Source of the DNA: Chloroflexota bacterium
GTDB lineage: Bacteria; Chloroflexota; Anaerolineae; 4572-78; J111
Assembly (NCBI GenBank): GCA_003694775.1
Contig: RFJV01000095.1
Span: 1 to 6,010 of the forward strand
DNA: 6,010 nucleotides
Direction: 5' to 3'
This document shows positions 1-4,584 of this stretch, piece by piece; the first letter of the stretch is position 1, and each line of letters begins with the position of its first letter. The position numbers and the translations under genes were made by a program. The notes under the pieces were generated by a model that ran no database searches, was not told the DNA's origin, and saw only the letters and a list, made by a program, of their open reading frames with translations.

Positions 1-35
1 AATTCCTTGTCAGAAACATGAATTGGCTTGGACAT
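1..35 (-). CDS. 5' end of a minus-strand gene, possibly thioredoxin (partial)
   Basis: Reading leftward from an ATG at 35-33, eleven full codons are visible before the window ends: MSKPIHVSDKE, and the next codon starts TT. The start is well supported. AAGGAG lies at 49-44 with an 8-nt spacer, and a near-perfect promoter lies further upstream on the same strand. An opening of the type M-x-K-P-I-x-V-(T/S)-D is common in bacterial thioredoxins, small cytoplasmic disulfide reductases, where the next strand leads to a WCGPC active site. That active site is beyond the window, so the thioredoxin assignment is an inference from 11 residues. The start itself is much more certain than the product. A CsoR/CstR-like operator sits in the leader, and thiol or persulfide handling would suit such control. 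The gene is divergent from everything else in the window. Confidence 0.5.
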   Translation of the reverse strand, partial: MSKPIHVSDKE

Positions 36-43
36 AATATTTG

Positions 44-49
44 CTCCTT
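44..49 (-). promoter_or_regulatory. Ribosome binding site for the left-edge minus-strand gene
   Basis: The plus-strand CTCCTT reads AAGGAG on the minus strand, a six-base Shine-Dalgarno match with 8 nt to the ATG at 35-33. It decides the start of an otherwise barely visible gene. Confidence 0.75.
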
Positions 50-85
50 ATAGCTGGTTTGAATTTTCTTGAGCTGGTTACCTCG

Positions 86-117
86 CTGGATACCCCCCAG
101 GGGTATCCAGTATCCAG
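86..117 (-). promoter_or_regulatory. CsoR/CstR-like operator palindrome in the leader of the left-edge gene
   Basis: CTGGATACCCC (86-96) and GGGGTATCCAG (100-110) are perfect 11-bp inverted arms around a 3-bp centre, CCA. TATCCAG is repeated once more directly at 111-117, giving a tandem 7-mer. An A/T-containing flank followed by a C tract mirrored by a G tract (ATACCCC...GGGGTAT) is the known operator form of the CsoR/CstR family of copper- or persulfide-sensing repressors. Its place fits repression: it begins 5-12 bp downstream of the -10 box of the minus-strand promoter, over the predicted transcription start. The same arms could form an 11-bp hairpin at the very 5' end of the mRNA, so a purely structural role is the alternative. 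No CsoR-type regulator gene is in the window. Confidence 0.6.
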
Positions 118-122
118 GCGGG

Positions 123-150
123 ATTATAAGCTTTTCTTCGGGCCTGTCAA
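123..150 (-). promoter_or_regulatory. Sigma70-type promoter of the left-edge minus-strand gene
   Basis: On the minus strand a perfect TTGACA (150-145) is followed after 16 bp by a perfect TATAAT (128-123). Transcription would start near 116, giving a leader of about 80 nt to the ATG at 35. Both hexamers match consensus fully, which suits a promoter held down by a repressor bound at the adjacent palindrome. Confidence 0.8.
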
Positions 151-253
151 GTTTACTCTCTGGAGAAACCGGCAGGCCATCTTAATCTTCAGCTCCTTGA
201 TTAGACGGAGCACAGCGGTAGATTCTTACTTCCCCGGTAACTGCTCAGCCGTC

Positions 254-279
254 CACGAATAAAACACGAATTCACGAAT
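254..279. repeat. Short CACGAAT repeat cluster
   Basis: CACGAAT occurs three times, at 254-260, 265-271 and 273-279, followed by a degenerate ACGAACG. The surrounding 151-311 stretch shows no credible gene, no strong promoter and no other structure. The cluster may be a low-complexity intergenic repeat; no function is visible. Confidence 0.4.
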
Positions 280-311
280 AACGAACGTCGCCGGCGGTGC
301 TGGTGAGCAAT

Positions 312-339
312 ACGTGTCATACGCCAAGACATCGTTCCG
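312..339 (+). repeat. Direct repeat, left copy
   Basis: CGCCAAGACATCGTTCCG (322-339) recurs at 461-478 with one mismatch (T to G). A weaker match continues upstream, with ACGT at 312-315 and 451-454. The offset is exactly 139 bp and the MITE-like element lies between the two copies. Confidence 0.6.
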
Positions 340-352
340 CATAGCGGGCTTA

Positions 353-441
<89 letters not shown>

Positions 442-450
442 TTATTAACA

Positions 451-478
451 ACGTAAGAACCGCCAAGACATCGTGCCG
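451..478 (+). repeat. Direct repeat, right copy
   Basis: This is the second copy of the repeat seen at 312-339, with CGCCAAGACATCGTGCCG at 461-478. It lies 9 bp past the right TTA of the MITE-like element, while the left copy ends 13 bp before the element. Confidence 0.6.
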
Positions 479-479
479 A

Positions 480-531
480 CCCCGGCCATCCCTCTGCCGG
501 GGACAGGTCGCGAATTCGTAAAAAATTCGCG
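480..531. repeat. Two small adjacent hairpins in the intergenic region
   Basis: CCCCGGC (480-486) pairs with GCCGGGG (496-502) across a 9-nt loop. CGCGAATT (509-516) pairs with AATTCGCG (524-531) across a 7-nt loop. GGACAG occurs at 501-506 and again at 531-536. Neither hairpin is followed by a T run. They precede the promoter at 595-603; role unknown. Confidence 0.45.
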
Positions 532-594
532 GACAGCTGAACCGTACGGCGTGCTTTAATACGGCGGGTGATTATGTCTAATTCTGCTAAATTA

Positions 595-603
595 TGGTAT
601 AAT
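595..603 (+). promoter_or_regulatory. Extended -10 promoter for the LysM/hydrolase gene
   Basis: TGGTATAAT contains a perfect TATAAT (598-603) preceded by the TGn extension. The hexamer 17 bp upstream (575-580, TGTCTA) is a poor -35, which the extended -10 could offset. Transcription would start near 610, leaving a leader of about 68 nt to the ATG at 678. Confidence 0.6.
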
Positions 604-677
604 GTAACCGCGTAGAACAGCAATAGTCGCGCCAGCCGCGGCACATCCAGACGGCTATCCCACAAGCGAGGCGTCCG

Positions 678-2573
678 ATGAAGGGGTTGATGAGCGTACT
701 CAAAGATTTCTATATTCGGTTTCTGGTGTGGCTGGGGGCCGCGCCGCCACCCGGCTACGAATTTTTGATTCGTGAACAACCCGGCCCCAAACAGTACACG
801 GTTCAGCCGGGCGACACGCTGTTTTCGGTGGCCAGAAAGTTCGGCGTCAATTACCGCCAGATTGCCAGGGCCAACGGGCTGGAAGAAACCGCCGCACTCT
901 CTCCCGGCCAAACGCTGGTCATTCCGTCGCCGGGAGAACCGGCTGAAGAAGAACCGCCGGAGTCTCCACCTGCGGTTTCGCCGCCGCCGGTAGAGACCCC
1001 CACTGCCCCGCCACCTGTGGAGACCAAAACAGAAGCCCCAACCGTGCCTCCATCCCCCCCACCGCGGCCGGTCGAGCCAGAACGACCACCGGCGGTGGAA
1101 CTGGAAGCAGAAGCCCCGCCGCGGCCGGTCGAGCCGGAAATAGAAACCCGGCCGGCCCCGCCGGTTGAGAAGACCGGAGCAGAAGCCCCGGTCGTGTCCC
1201 CACCTCCCCCGCCGCGGCCGGTCGAGCCAGAACGGCCACCGGCGGTGGAGCTGGAAGCAGAAGCCCCGCCGCGGCCGGTCGAACCGGAAAAACCGTCCGT
1301 GGAGGAAGAACCGTTCCGCTATACCGTTCAGCGCGGGGACACGCTCAACGCCATTGCCCGCAAATACGGCGTGCCGGTGGAACGGCTCATCGAGGCAAAT
1401 AATATTGTCAATCCCAACCTGATTTTCCCCGGCCAGAAGCTGGTCATTCCCGGTTATCTGGCCGAACAGGCCGGCGCGGCTCCGCCCAGAGAACTGGCCC
1501 GGATTCGGGTTCAGCCGGTGGTGGGTACAGACCCCGATTTCCCGCCGCAGGGACCGGCCGAAGCCGTGCGGGCGCTGTATGTCAGCTATTTTGCCATTGG
1601 TCACCCGGAAATCCGGGCCCAAATTTTCAAACTGCTGGATACCACCGAGTTCAACGCCGTGGTGCTCGATGCCAAAGGCGACCACGGCCTTATCAGCTAT
1701 CCCACCAATCTGGCCCTGGCCCAGGAGATTGGAGCTAACCGGCCCACGGTAAAAGAGTTTGCCGGCCTGATGGGGGCGCTGAAACAGCGCCGGGTGTTTA
1801 CCATTGCCCGCATTGTGGTGTTCAAAGACCCTCTGCTGGCGCGGCACAAGCCGGAGTACGCGGTCAAAATCCGGCGTCCCGATGGCGCGCTGGAAGTATG
1901 GCAGGATGCCGACCGGTCGGGCTGGACCGACCCCTTCCTGAAACCGGTGTGGGATTACAACATTGCCCTGGCGGTTGAGGCGGCCAAACAGGGCTTCGAT
2001 GAAGTGCAGTTTGATTATCTTCGCTTCCCTGTCCCGGGGCAGGGGGGCACACTGTACTTTTCTCAGGAGGCCAGCCGCGAAACCCGGCTGGCGGCGGTTA
2101 ACGGCTTTCTGAGCATCGCCAGGGGACAGCTCAAGCCGTACGGGGTGCAGATTGCCGCGGATGTGTTCGGCTACACCTGCTGGCGCAAAGATGACATGCT
2201 GATTGGACAGGACATCGACCGGATGGGGCAGTATCTGGACGTGCTGTGCCCGATGCTGTATCCCTCCACCTTTGGGAGCGGCATTCCCGGCTACAAGAAT
2301 CCGGTTGCCCACCCCTACGAAGTGGTCTACGAAAGTGCCCGCCGGGCTGTGGAACGGGTGCAGAAGACCGGCTGTGCAGTCCGGCCCTGGATACAGGATT
2401 TTGCCGACTACCGCTTCGACCGGCGGGAATTTGGCCGGGAGGAGATTCAGGCTCAGATTCGCGGCTGTTTCGACGCCGGATGTGCCGGGTTTATGGTCTG
2501 GAACCCGCGGACAACCTATACCGGCAGTGCCTACGCCCCGGCAAAGAAGCAAATACCTGCAGACGCGGGATAA
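678..2573 (+). CDS. LysM-LysM-DUF4015 putative cell-wall glycoside hydrolase
   Basis: This 631-residue protein has two LysM domains, at about 39-84 ([18 protein letters not shown]) and 214-258 ([18 protein letters not shown]), which bind peptidoglycan or chitin-like glycans. A Pro/Glu-rich linker of about 130 residues joins them. Residues 297-625 match the DUF4015 putative glycoside hydrolase barrel: VVLDAKGD (328-335), [12 protein letters not shown] (440-451), DVFGY (495-499), LCPMLYPS (523-530), RPWIQDF (569-575) and GFMVWNP (604-610). The acidic residues in the first two motifs are candidate catalytic residues; the substrate is unknown. The start at 678 has GAGG at 668-671 with a 6-nt spacer; an in-frame ATG at 690 is less well served. 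The N-terminus ([12 protein letters not shown], 11-22) is only weakly hydrophobic and no clear cleavage site follows, which is odd for a wall-binding protein. It appears monocistronic. Confidence 0.88.
   Translation: MKGLMSVLKDFYIRFLVWLGAAPPPGYEFLIREQPGPKQYTVQPGDTLFSVARKFGVNYRQIARANGLEETAALSPGQTLVIPSPGEPAEEEPPESPPAVSPPPVETPTAPPPVETKTEAPTVPPSPPPRPVEPERPPAVELEAEAPPRPVEPEIETRPAPPVEKTGAEAPVVSPPPPPRPVEPERPPAVELEAEAPPRPVEPEKPSVEEEPFRYTVQRGDTLNAIARKYGVPVERLIEANNIVNPNLIFPGQKLVIPGYLAEQAGAAPPRELARIRVQPVVGTDPDFPPQGPAEAVRALYVSYFAIGHPEIRAQIFKLLDTTEFNAVVLDAKGDHGLISYPTNLALAQEIGANRPTVKEFAGLMGALKQRRVFTIARIVVFKDPLLARHKPEYAVKIRRPDGALEVWQDADRSGWTDPFLKPVWDYNIALAVEAAKQGFDEVQFDYLRFPVPGQGGTLYFSQEASRETRLAAVNGFLSIARGQLKPYGVQIAADVFGYTCWRKDDMLIGQDIDRMGQYLDVLCPMLYPSTFGSGIPGYKNPVAHPYEVVYESARRAVERVQKTGCAVRPWIQDFADYRFDRREFGREEIQAQIRGCFDAGCAGFMVWNPRTTYTGSAYAPAKKQIPADAG
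1001..1300 (+). repeat. 150-bp (50-residue) tandem duplication in the Pro/Glu linker
   Basis: Two consecutive 150-bp units encode the linker. The best-conserved parts, 1062-1140 and 1212-1290, are 79 bp each and differ at three positions (1085/1235, 1100/1250, 1133/1283). The first two-thirds of each unit has diverged more. The motif PPRPVEPE occurs twice per unit, four times in all. The near-identity at DNA level suggests recent duplication or gene conversion, and linker length may vary between strains. Confidence 0.85.
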
Positions 2574-2616
2574 CCCCCGTGAATAGCTACCAGAATGTCG
2601 GAATTACAACAGATAC

Positions 2617-2637
2617 AAAAAAATTCGTTTTTTAATA
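2617..2637 (+). promoter_or_regulatory. A/T tract: possible UP element, also a weak A/U hairpin
   Basis: Seven A (2617-2623), TTCG, then six T (2628-2633) directly precede the -35 box at 2638. A-run then T-run placement fits an UP element contacted by the RNA polymerase alpha subunit. The tract can also fold as an A/U stem with a TTCG loop, but the absence of G/C pairs makes it a poor terminator for the upstream gene. Confidence 0.4.
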
Positions 2638-2666
2638 TTCACACAATTGAATAGTTATGCTATACT
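2638..2666 (+). promoter_or_regulatory. Promoter upstream of the 122-residue hypothetical gene
   Basis: TTCACA (2638-2643, five of six to TTGACA) is followed after 17 bp by TATACT (2661-2666), preceded by TGC as an extended -10. The predicted start near 2673 leaves an unusually long leader of about 267 nt before the ATG at 2940. Confidence 0.65.
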
Positions 2667-2672
2667 GGATTT

Positions 2673-2927
2673 GACCCTTTCCTGTAGAAACCGGGATGAG
2701 CATCGGGTACAGTCAGCCCGATGGTTCCGTTCCAGGACTTCCGGGATACAGCCAGTCTACCACCTTACCAACTATTCACTTTACCAGACAGGGCTGGCTA
2801 TGGGCGGTTCGACCTTCCCGTCGCGGTCCTGGTATCTCCCCGTATTTCCCCATTATCCCCATCCCTTGACCACAGTTTCAGCCGCTGTGTCTGAAAAGTG
2901 AACAGTTCTGCTTTACCGCGATTTTTT
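2673..2927 (+). ncRNA. Candidate structured leader RNA or small RNA
   Basis: No credible gene lies between 2574 and 2939. Several complementary segments here are nested rather than crossing: 2687-2691 with 2875-2879, 2693-2698 with 2860-2865, 2732-2738 (CCAGGAC) with 2826-2832 (GTCCTGG), 2742-2746 with 2816-2820, and 2750-2757 with 2792-2799 (one G-U pair). A local hairpin joins CATCGGG (2701-2707) to CCCGATG (2717-2723). Together they give an elongated branched fold. No known riboswitch core motif was recognised. Short helices arise by chance at this length, so this is a candidate only; a plain long untranslated leader is the alternative. Confidence 0.3.
2838..2865 (-). other. Potential G-quadruplex motif on the minus strand
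   Basis: Four C tracts on the plus strand (2838-2841, 2848-2851, 2857-2860, 2863-2865) are separated by 6, 5 and 2 nt. The minus strand, which is the template for the gene at 2940, therefore meets the usual G3+N1-7 quadruplex rule. The mRNA would carry the C-rich version. Confidence 0.4.
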
Positions 2928-2939
2928 GGAGACGGTGAC

Positions 2940-3308
2940 ATGCTGTACACATTGGACCAGTTTGTTCTATATCATCCTCGCCAGATTGATTTACGAAAGT
3001 ACCCTCGCTGTGCGATTACGCACCTGCCGCTTCCCCCTGAAACCGCAAAATACAAGGATGCACCGGGGCATGAGGACGTATGGGAATTGATTGTCCCTTT
3101 ATTTCCGGAACTGGAAGATACCATCCGGCGTGATGGTGACGGTTCAATCATCATTGATGGCCCGGTCATCCGGATGTTTTTCTATGCCTGGGCTTACACC
3201 GACGAAACCGCCCCCGACATTATAGAGAAGGTAGAGGCGGCCCGCGAGCAGGTATTCCTGGCCCTGGCTCGCCAGTTTGCCGCGGGTGCCTCCGATAGTC
3301 TCAGATAA
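2940..3308 (+). CDS. Hypothetical acidic 122-residue protein
   Basis: I do not recognise this protein. The start at 2940 is chosen because GGAG at 2928-2931 stands 8 nt upstream; an in-frame ATG at 2898 would add 14 residues but has no comparable site. The product reads as a soluble single domain rich in acidic residues and prolines, with one cysteine (C24), no signal peptide, no obvious transmembrane segment and no helix-turn-helix. Visible landmarks are YPRCAITHLPLPPET (21-35), ELIVPLFPELEDTI (49-62), SIIIDGPVIRMFFYAWAY (69-86) and a C-terminal helix (90-114). It has its own upstream promoter and a long leader, and ends 47 bp before the -35 box of the LacI unit. No clear terminator follows. 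A coding role is likely given the ribosome binding site and ordinary composition. Confidence 0.65.
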   Translation: MLYTLDQFVLYHPRQIDLRKYPRCAITHLPLPPETAKYKDAPGHEDVWELIVPLFPELEDTIRRDGDGSIIIDGPVIRMFFYAWAYTDETAPDIIEKVEAAREQVFLALARQFAAGASDSLR

Positions 3309-3320
3309 ACCGGCCAGATT

Positions 3321-3355
3321 CCCCGTTTTTTCCCGTTGTTTTTCCCGAATTCCCC
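3321..3355. other. Pyrimidine-rich spacer with four C tracts before the lacI promoter
   Basis: C tracts at 3321-3324, 3332-3334, 3344-3346 and 3352-3355 are separated by T-rich stretches with CCCGTT repeated. The middle loop of 9 nt is longer than the usual quadruplex limit. The tract ends exactly at the -35 box. The T runs lack a preceding GC hairpin, so it is not a standard terminator. Confidence 0.35.
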
Positions 3356-3384
3356 TTGACAAAATCATTCTTTCATGTTATATT
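3356..3384 (+). promoter_or_regulatory. Sigma70-type promoter of the lacI-type gene and sugar-uptake unit
   Basis: A perfect TTGACA (3356-3361) is followed after 17 bp by TATATT (3379-3384). The start would fall near 3391, inside the first operator. It probably drives the regulator and, by read-through, the binding-protein gene. Confidence 0.8.
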
Positions 3385-3412
3385 GTGAACGTTCACATTG
3401 TGAACGTTCACA
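3383..3412 (+). promoter_or_regulatory. Two tandem LacI-family operators
   Basis: TTGTGAACGTTCACA occurs twice in exact tandem (3383-3397 and 3398-3412). Each contains the perfect 14-bp palindrome TGTGAACGTTCACA with a central CG, as is usual for LacI-family sites. The first overlaps the last bases of the -10 and the start of transcription; the second lies in the leader, 26 bp before the regulator's ATG. This placement predicts repression by the regulator encoded directly downstream. Confidence 0.85.
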
Positions 3413-3437
3413 TCAAGACCTGCTTTGCCAGAGGTGC

Positions 3438-4469
3438 ATGTTGGCGACGACAAGGAAGCGCGTCACAATCAAAGATGTAGCCGCTGAAGCCGGCGTATCT
3501 TACCAGACCGTTTCGCGCGTCATCAACCACCACGCCAGCGTTCGCCCCGAAACCCGTGCCCGCGTGCTGGAGGCCATCGAGCGGCTCAACTTCCGCCCCA
3601 ACCTGGCCGCCCGCGGCCTGCCCCAACAGCGCACCTTCATCATCGGCCTGGTCATCCCCTACGAAGCCGATTACCTGTTCCGAGACCCCCACCTGCTCGC
3701 CCAAATCAGCGGCATCGACGCCGAAGCCAACGCCCGCGGCTACAACCTCCTGCTGTCTACCGAAGGCGGCTCCGGTGACGACCTGGAAGCCTTTGAGCGC
3801 CTTCTCCGCAACCAGGTAGCCGACGGCGTGCTGGTGGTTGAAACCGCCCGCAGTCATGCCGGCTGTGCCTTGCTGGCCCGGGAGCAGTATCCATTTGTCA
3901 GTCTGGGGTATGCGCCGGGCGCGCCCCCATCGTGTGCCGTCCACGCCAACGACCGGGAAGGGGCGCGGCAGGCTACCCTCCACCTGCTGAAAAAAGGACA
4001 CCGCCGCATCGGCATCATCAACGGCCCGCCCACCGGCGCGGTGCAGGCCATGGAAGAGCGGCTCACCGGCCACCGGCAGGCCCTGCAGGAAGCCGGCCTC
4101 ACTTTTGACCCCACCCTGATGGTGTACGGTGACTACACCCGGCCCAGCGGTCAGCGGGCCACGGAACAGCTTCTGGCTCTGCCCGACCCGCCTACGGCCA
4201 TCTTTGCCTTCAACGACCGGATGGCGATGGGCGCTATCTGGGCTATCCGCGCCGCCGGCCGGCGCGTCCCCGACGACATCGCCGTGATTGGTTTCGACGA
4301 CATCCCCGCCGCCGCCGATTTCTCCCCACCCCTGACCACCGTTCGACAGCCCAGCAAGGAGGCCGGGGCAACCGCCACCCGCATCTTGTTCGACATCATC
4401 GAGGGGAATCCCCCCCCGGCAACTGAAGTAGTTCTGCCGGCTGAATTCATCATCCGGGAATCGGCCTAG
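3438..4469 (+). CDS. LacI-family transcriptional repressor
   Basis: This 343-residue regulator has the usual length for the family. Residues 9-30 form the helix-turn-helix (VTIKDVAAEAGVSYQTVSRV), with the YQ...R recognition residues of E. coli LacI. Residues 51-61 (NFRPNLAARGL) are the hinge helix with the minor-groove leucine L61. Residues 66-343 are a periplasmic-binding-protein-like sensor with DGVLVVE (129-135), HANDREGARQATLHLLKKGH (169-188), FAFNDRMAMGA (256-266), DIAVIGFDDIP (280-290) and LTTVRQP (299-305). The start at 3438 has GAGG at 3431-3434, only 3 nt away; TTG at 3441 would have better spacing. A farther ATG at 3375 lies in the promoter and is unlikely. It probably represses itself through 3383-3412 and the binding-protein gene 115 bp downstream. 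The effector is presumably a sugar or sugar phosphate. Confidence 0.92.
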   Translation: MLATTRKRVTIKDVAAEAGVSYQTVSRVINHHASVRPETRARVLEAIERLNFRPNLAARGLPQQRTFIIGLVIPYEADYLFRDPHLLAQISGIDAEANARGYNLLLSTEGGSGDDLEAFERLLRNQVADGVLVVETARSHAGCALLAREQYPFVSLGYAPGAPPSCAVHANDREGARQATLHLLKKGHRRIGIINGPPTGAVQAMEERLTGHRQALQEAGLTFDPTLMVYGDYTRPSGQRATEQLLALPDPPTAIFAFNDRMAMGAIWAIRAAGRRVPDDIAVIGFDDIPAAADFSPPLTTVRQPSKEAGATATRILFDIIEGNPPPATEVVLPAEFIIRESA

Positions 4470-4484
4470 ATTCAAGCATCTTTG

Positions 4485-4495
4485 AAAGGAGGTGG
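4485..4495 (+). promoter_or_regulatory. Orphan strong Shine-Dalgarno in the lacI-to-binding-protein gap
   Basis: AAAGGAGGTGG, a near-complete match to the 16S 3' end, lies 16 nt after the regulator's stop codon and about 90 nt before the next start. No normal start stands at proper spacing. A GTG within it (4492) opens only 12 codons, ending TAA at 4528-4530, and a TTG at 4510 is in the same frame. A small stem, CAATC (4497-4501) with GATTG (4508-4512), follows directly. It might be a ribosome standby site, a leader peptide signal or a remnant. Confidence 0.45.
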
Positions 4496-4525
4496 TCAAT
4501 CGCCGAAGATTGTTTTCTACACCGC

Positions 4526-4540
4526 TGTAACCGTTTATCA
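4526..4540 (+). promoter_or_regulatory. Degenerate LacI-family-like operator upstream of the binding-protein gene
   Basis: TGTAACCGTTTATCA is an imperfect palindrome around CG that resembles the general LacI-family/catabolite-response form and shares six of the first eight bases with the operators at 3383-3412. TTGTTGAAC (4541-4549) is the TTGTGAAC half-site with one extra T. No convincing promoter was found in the gap, so this is weak. Confidence 0.25.
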
Positions 4541-4570
4541 TTGTTGAACCCATAAAATTTCTCAGGAAAA

Positions 4571-4578
4571 GGGGAGAG
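4571..4578 (+). promoter_or_regulatory. Ribosome binding site of the sugar-binding lipoprotein gene
   Basis: GGGGAGAG, within a purine-rich run, stands 6 nt before the ATG at 4585. It fixes the start and suits high expression, as expected for a binding protein. Confidence 0.75.
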
Positions 4579-4584
4579 AAAAAA

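Noticed and set aside
41..262. Plus-strand frame of 73 codons
   Set aside because: It runs through the promoter and operator of the minus-strand gene, lacks a ribosome binding site and resembles nothing known.
2617..2633. A7-TTCG-T6 as a rho-independent terminator of the LysM/hydrolase gene
   Set aside because: The stem has only A-U pairs and no GC core, and it sits directly on the next promoter. An UP element is the better reading.
2647..2901. Plus-strand frame of 84 codons in the leader region
   Set aside because: It begins with TTG inside the promoter, upstream of the predicted transcript start, has no ribosome binding site and reads as random sequence.
3375..3437. N-terminal extension of the LacI protein from ATG 3375
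   Set aside because: It lies between the -35 and -10 boxes and would translate the operators (CERSHCERSH). LacI-family proteins start shortly before the helix-turn-helix, which fits 3438.
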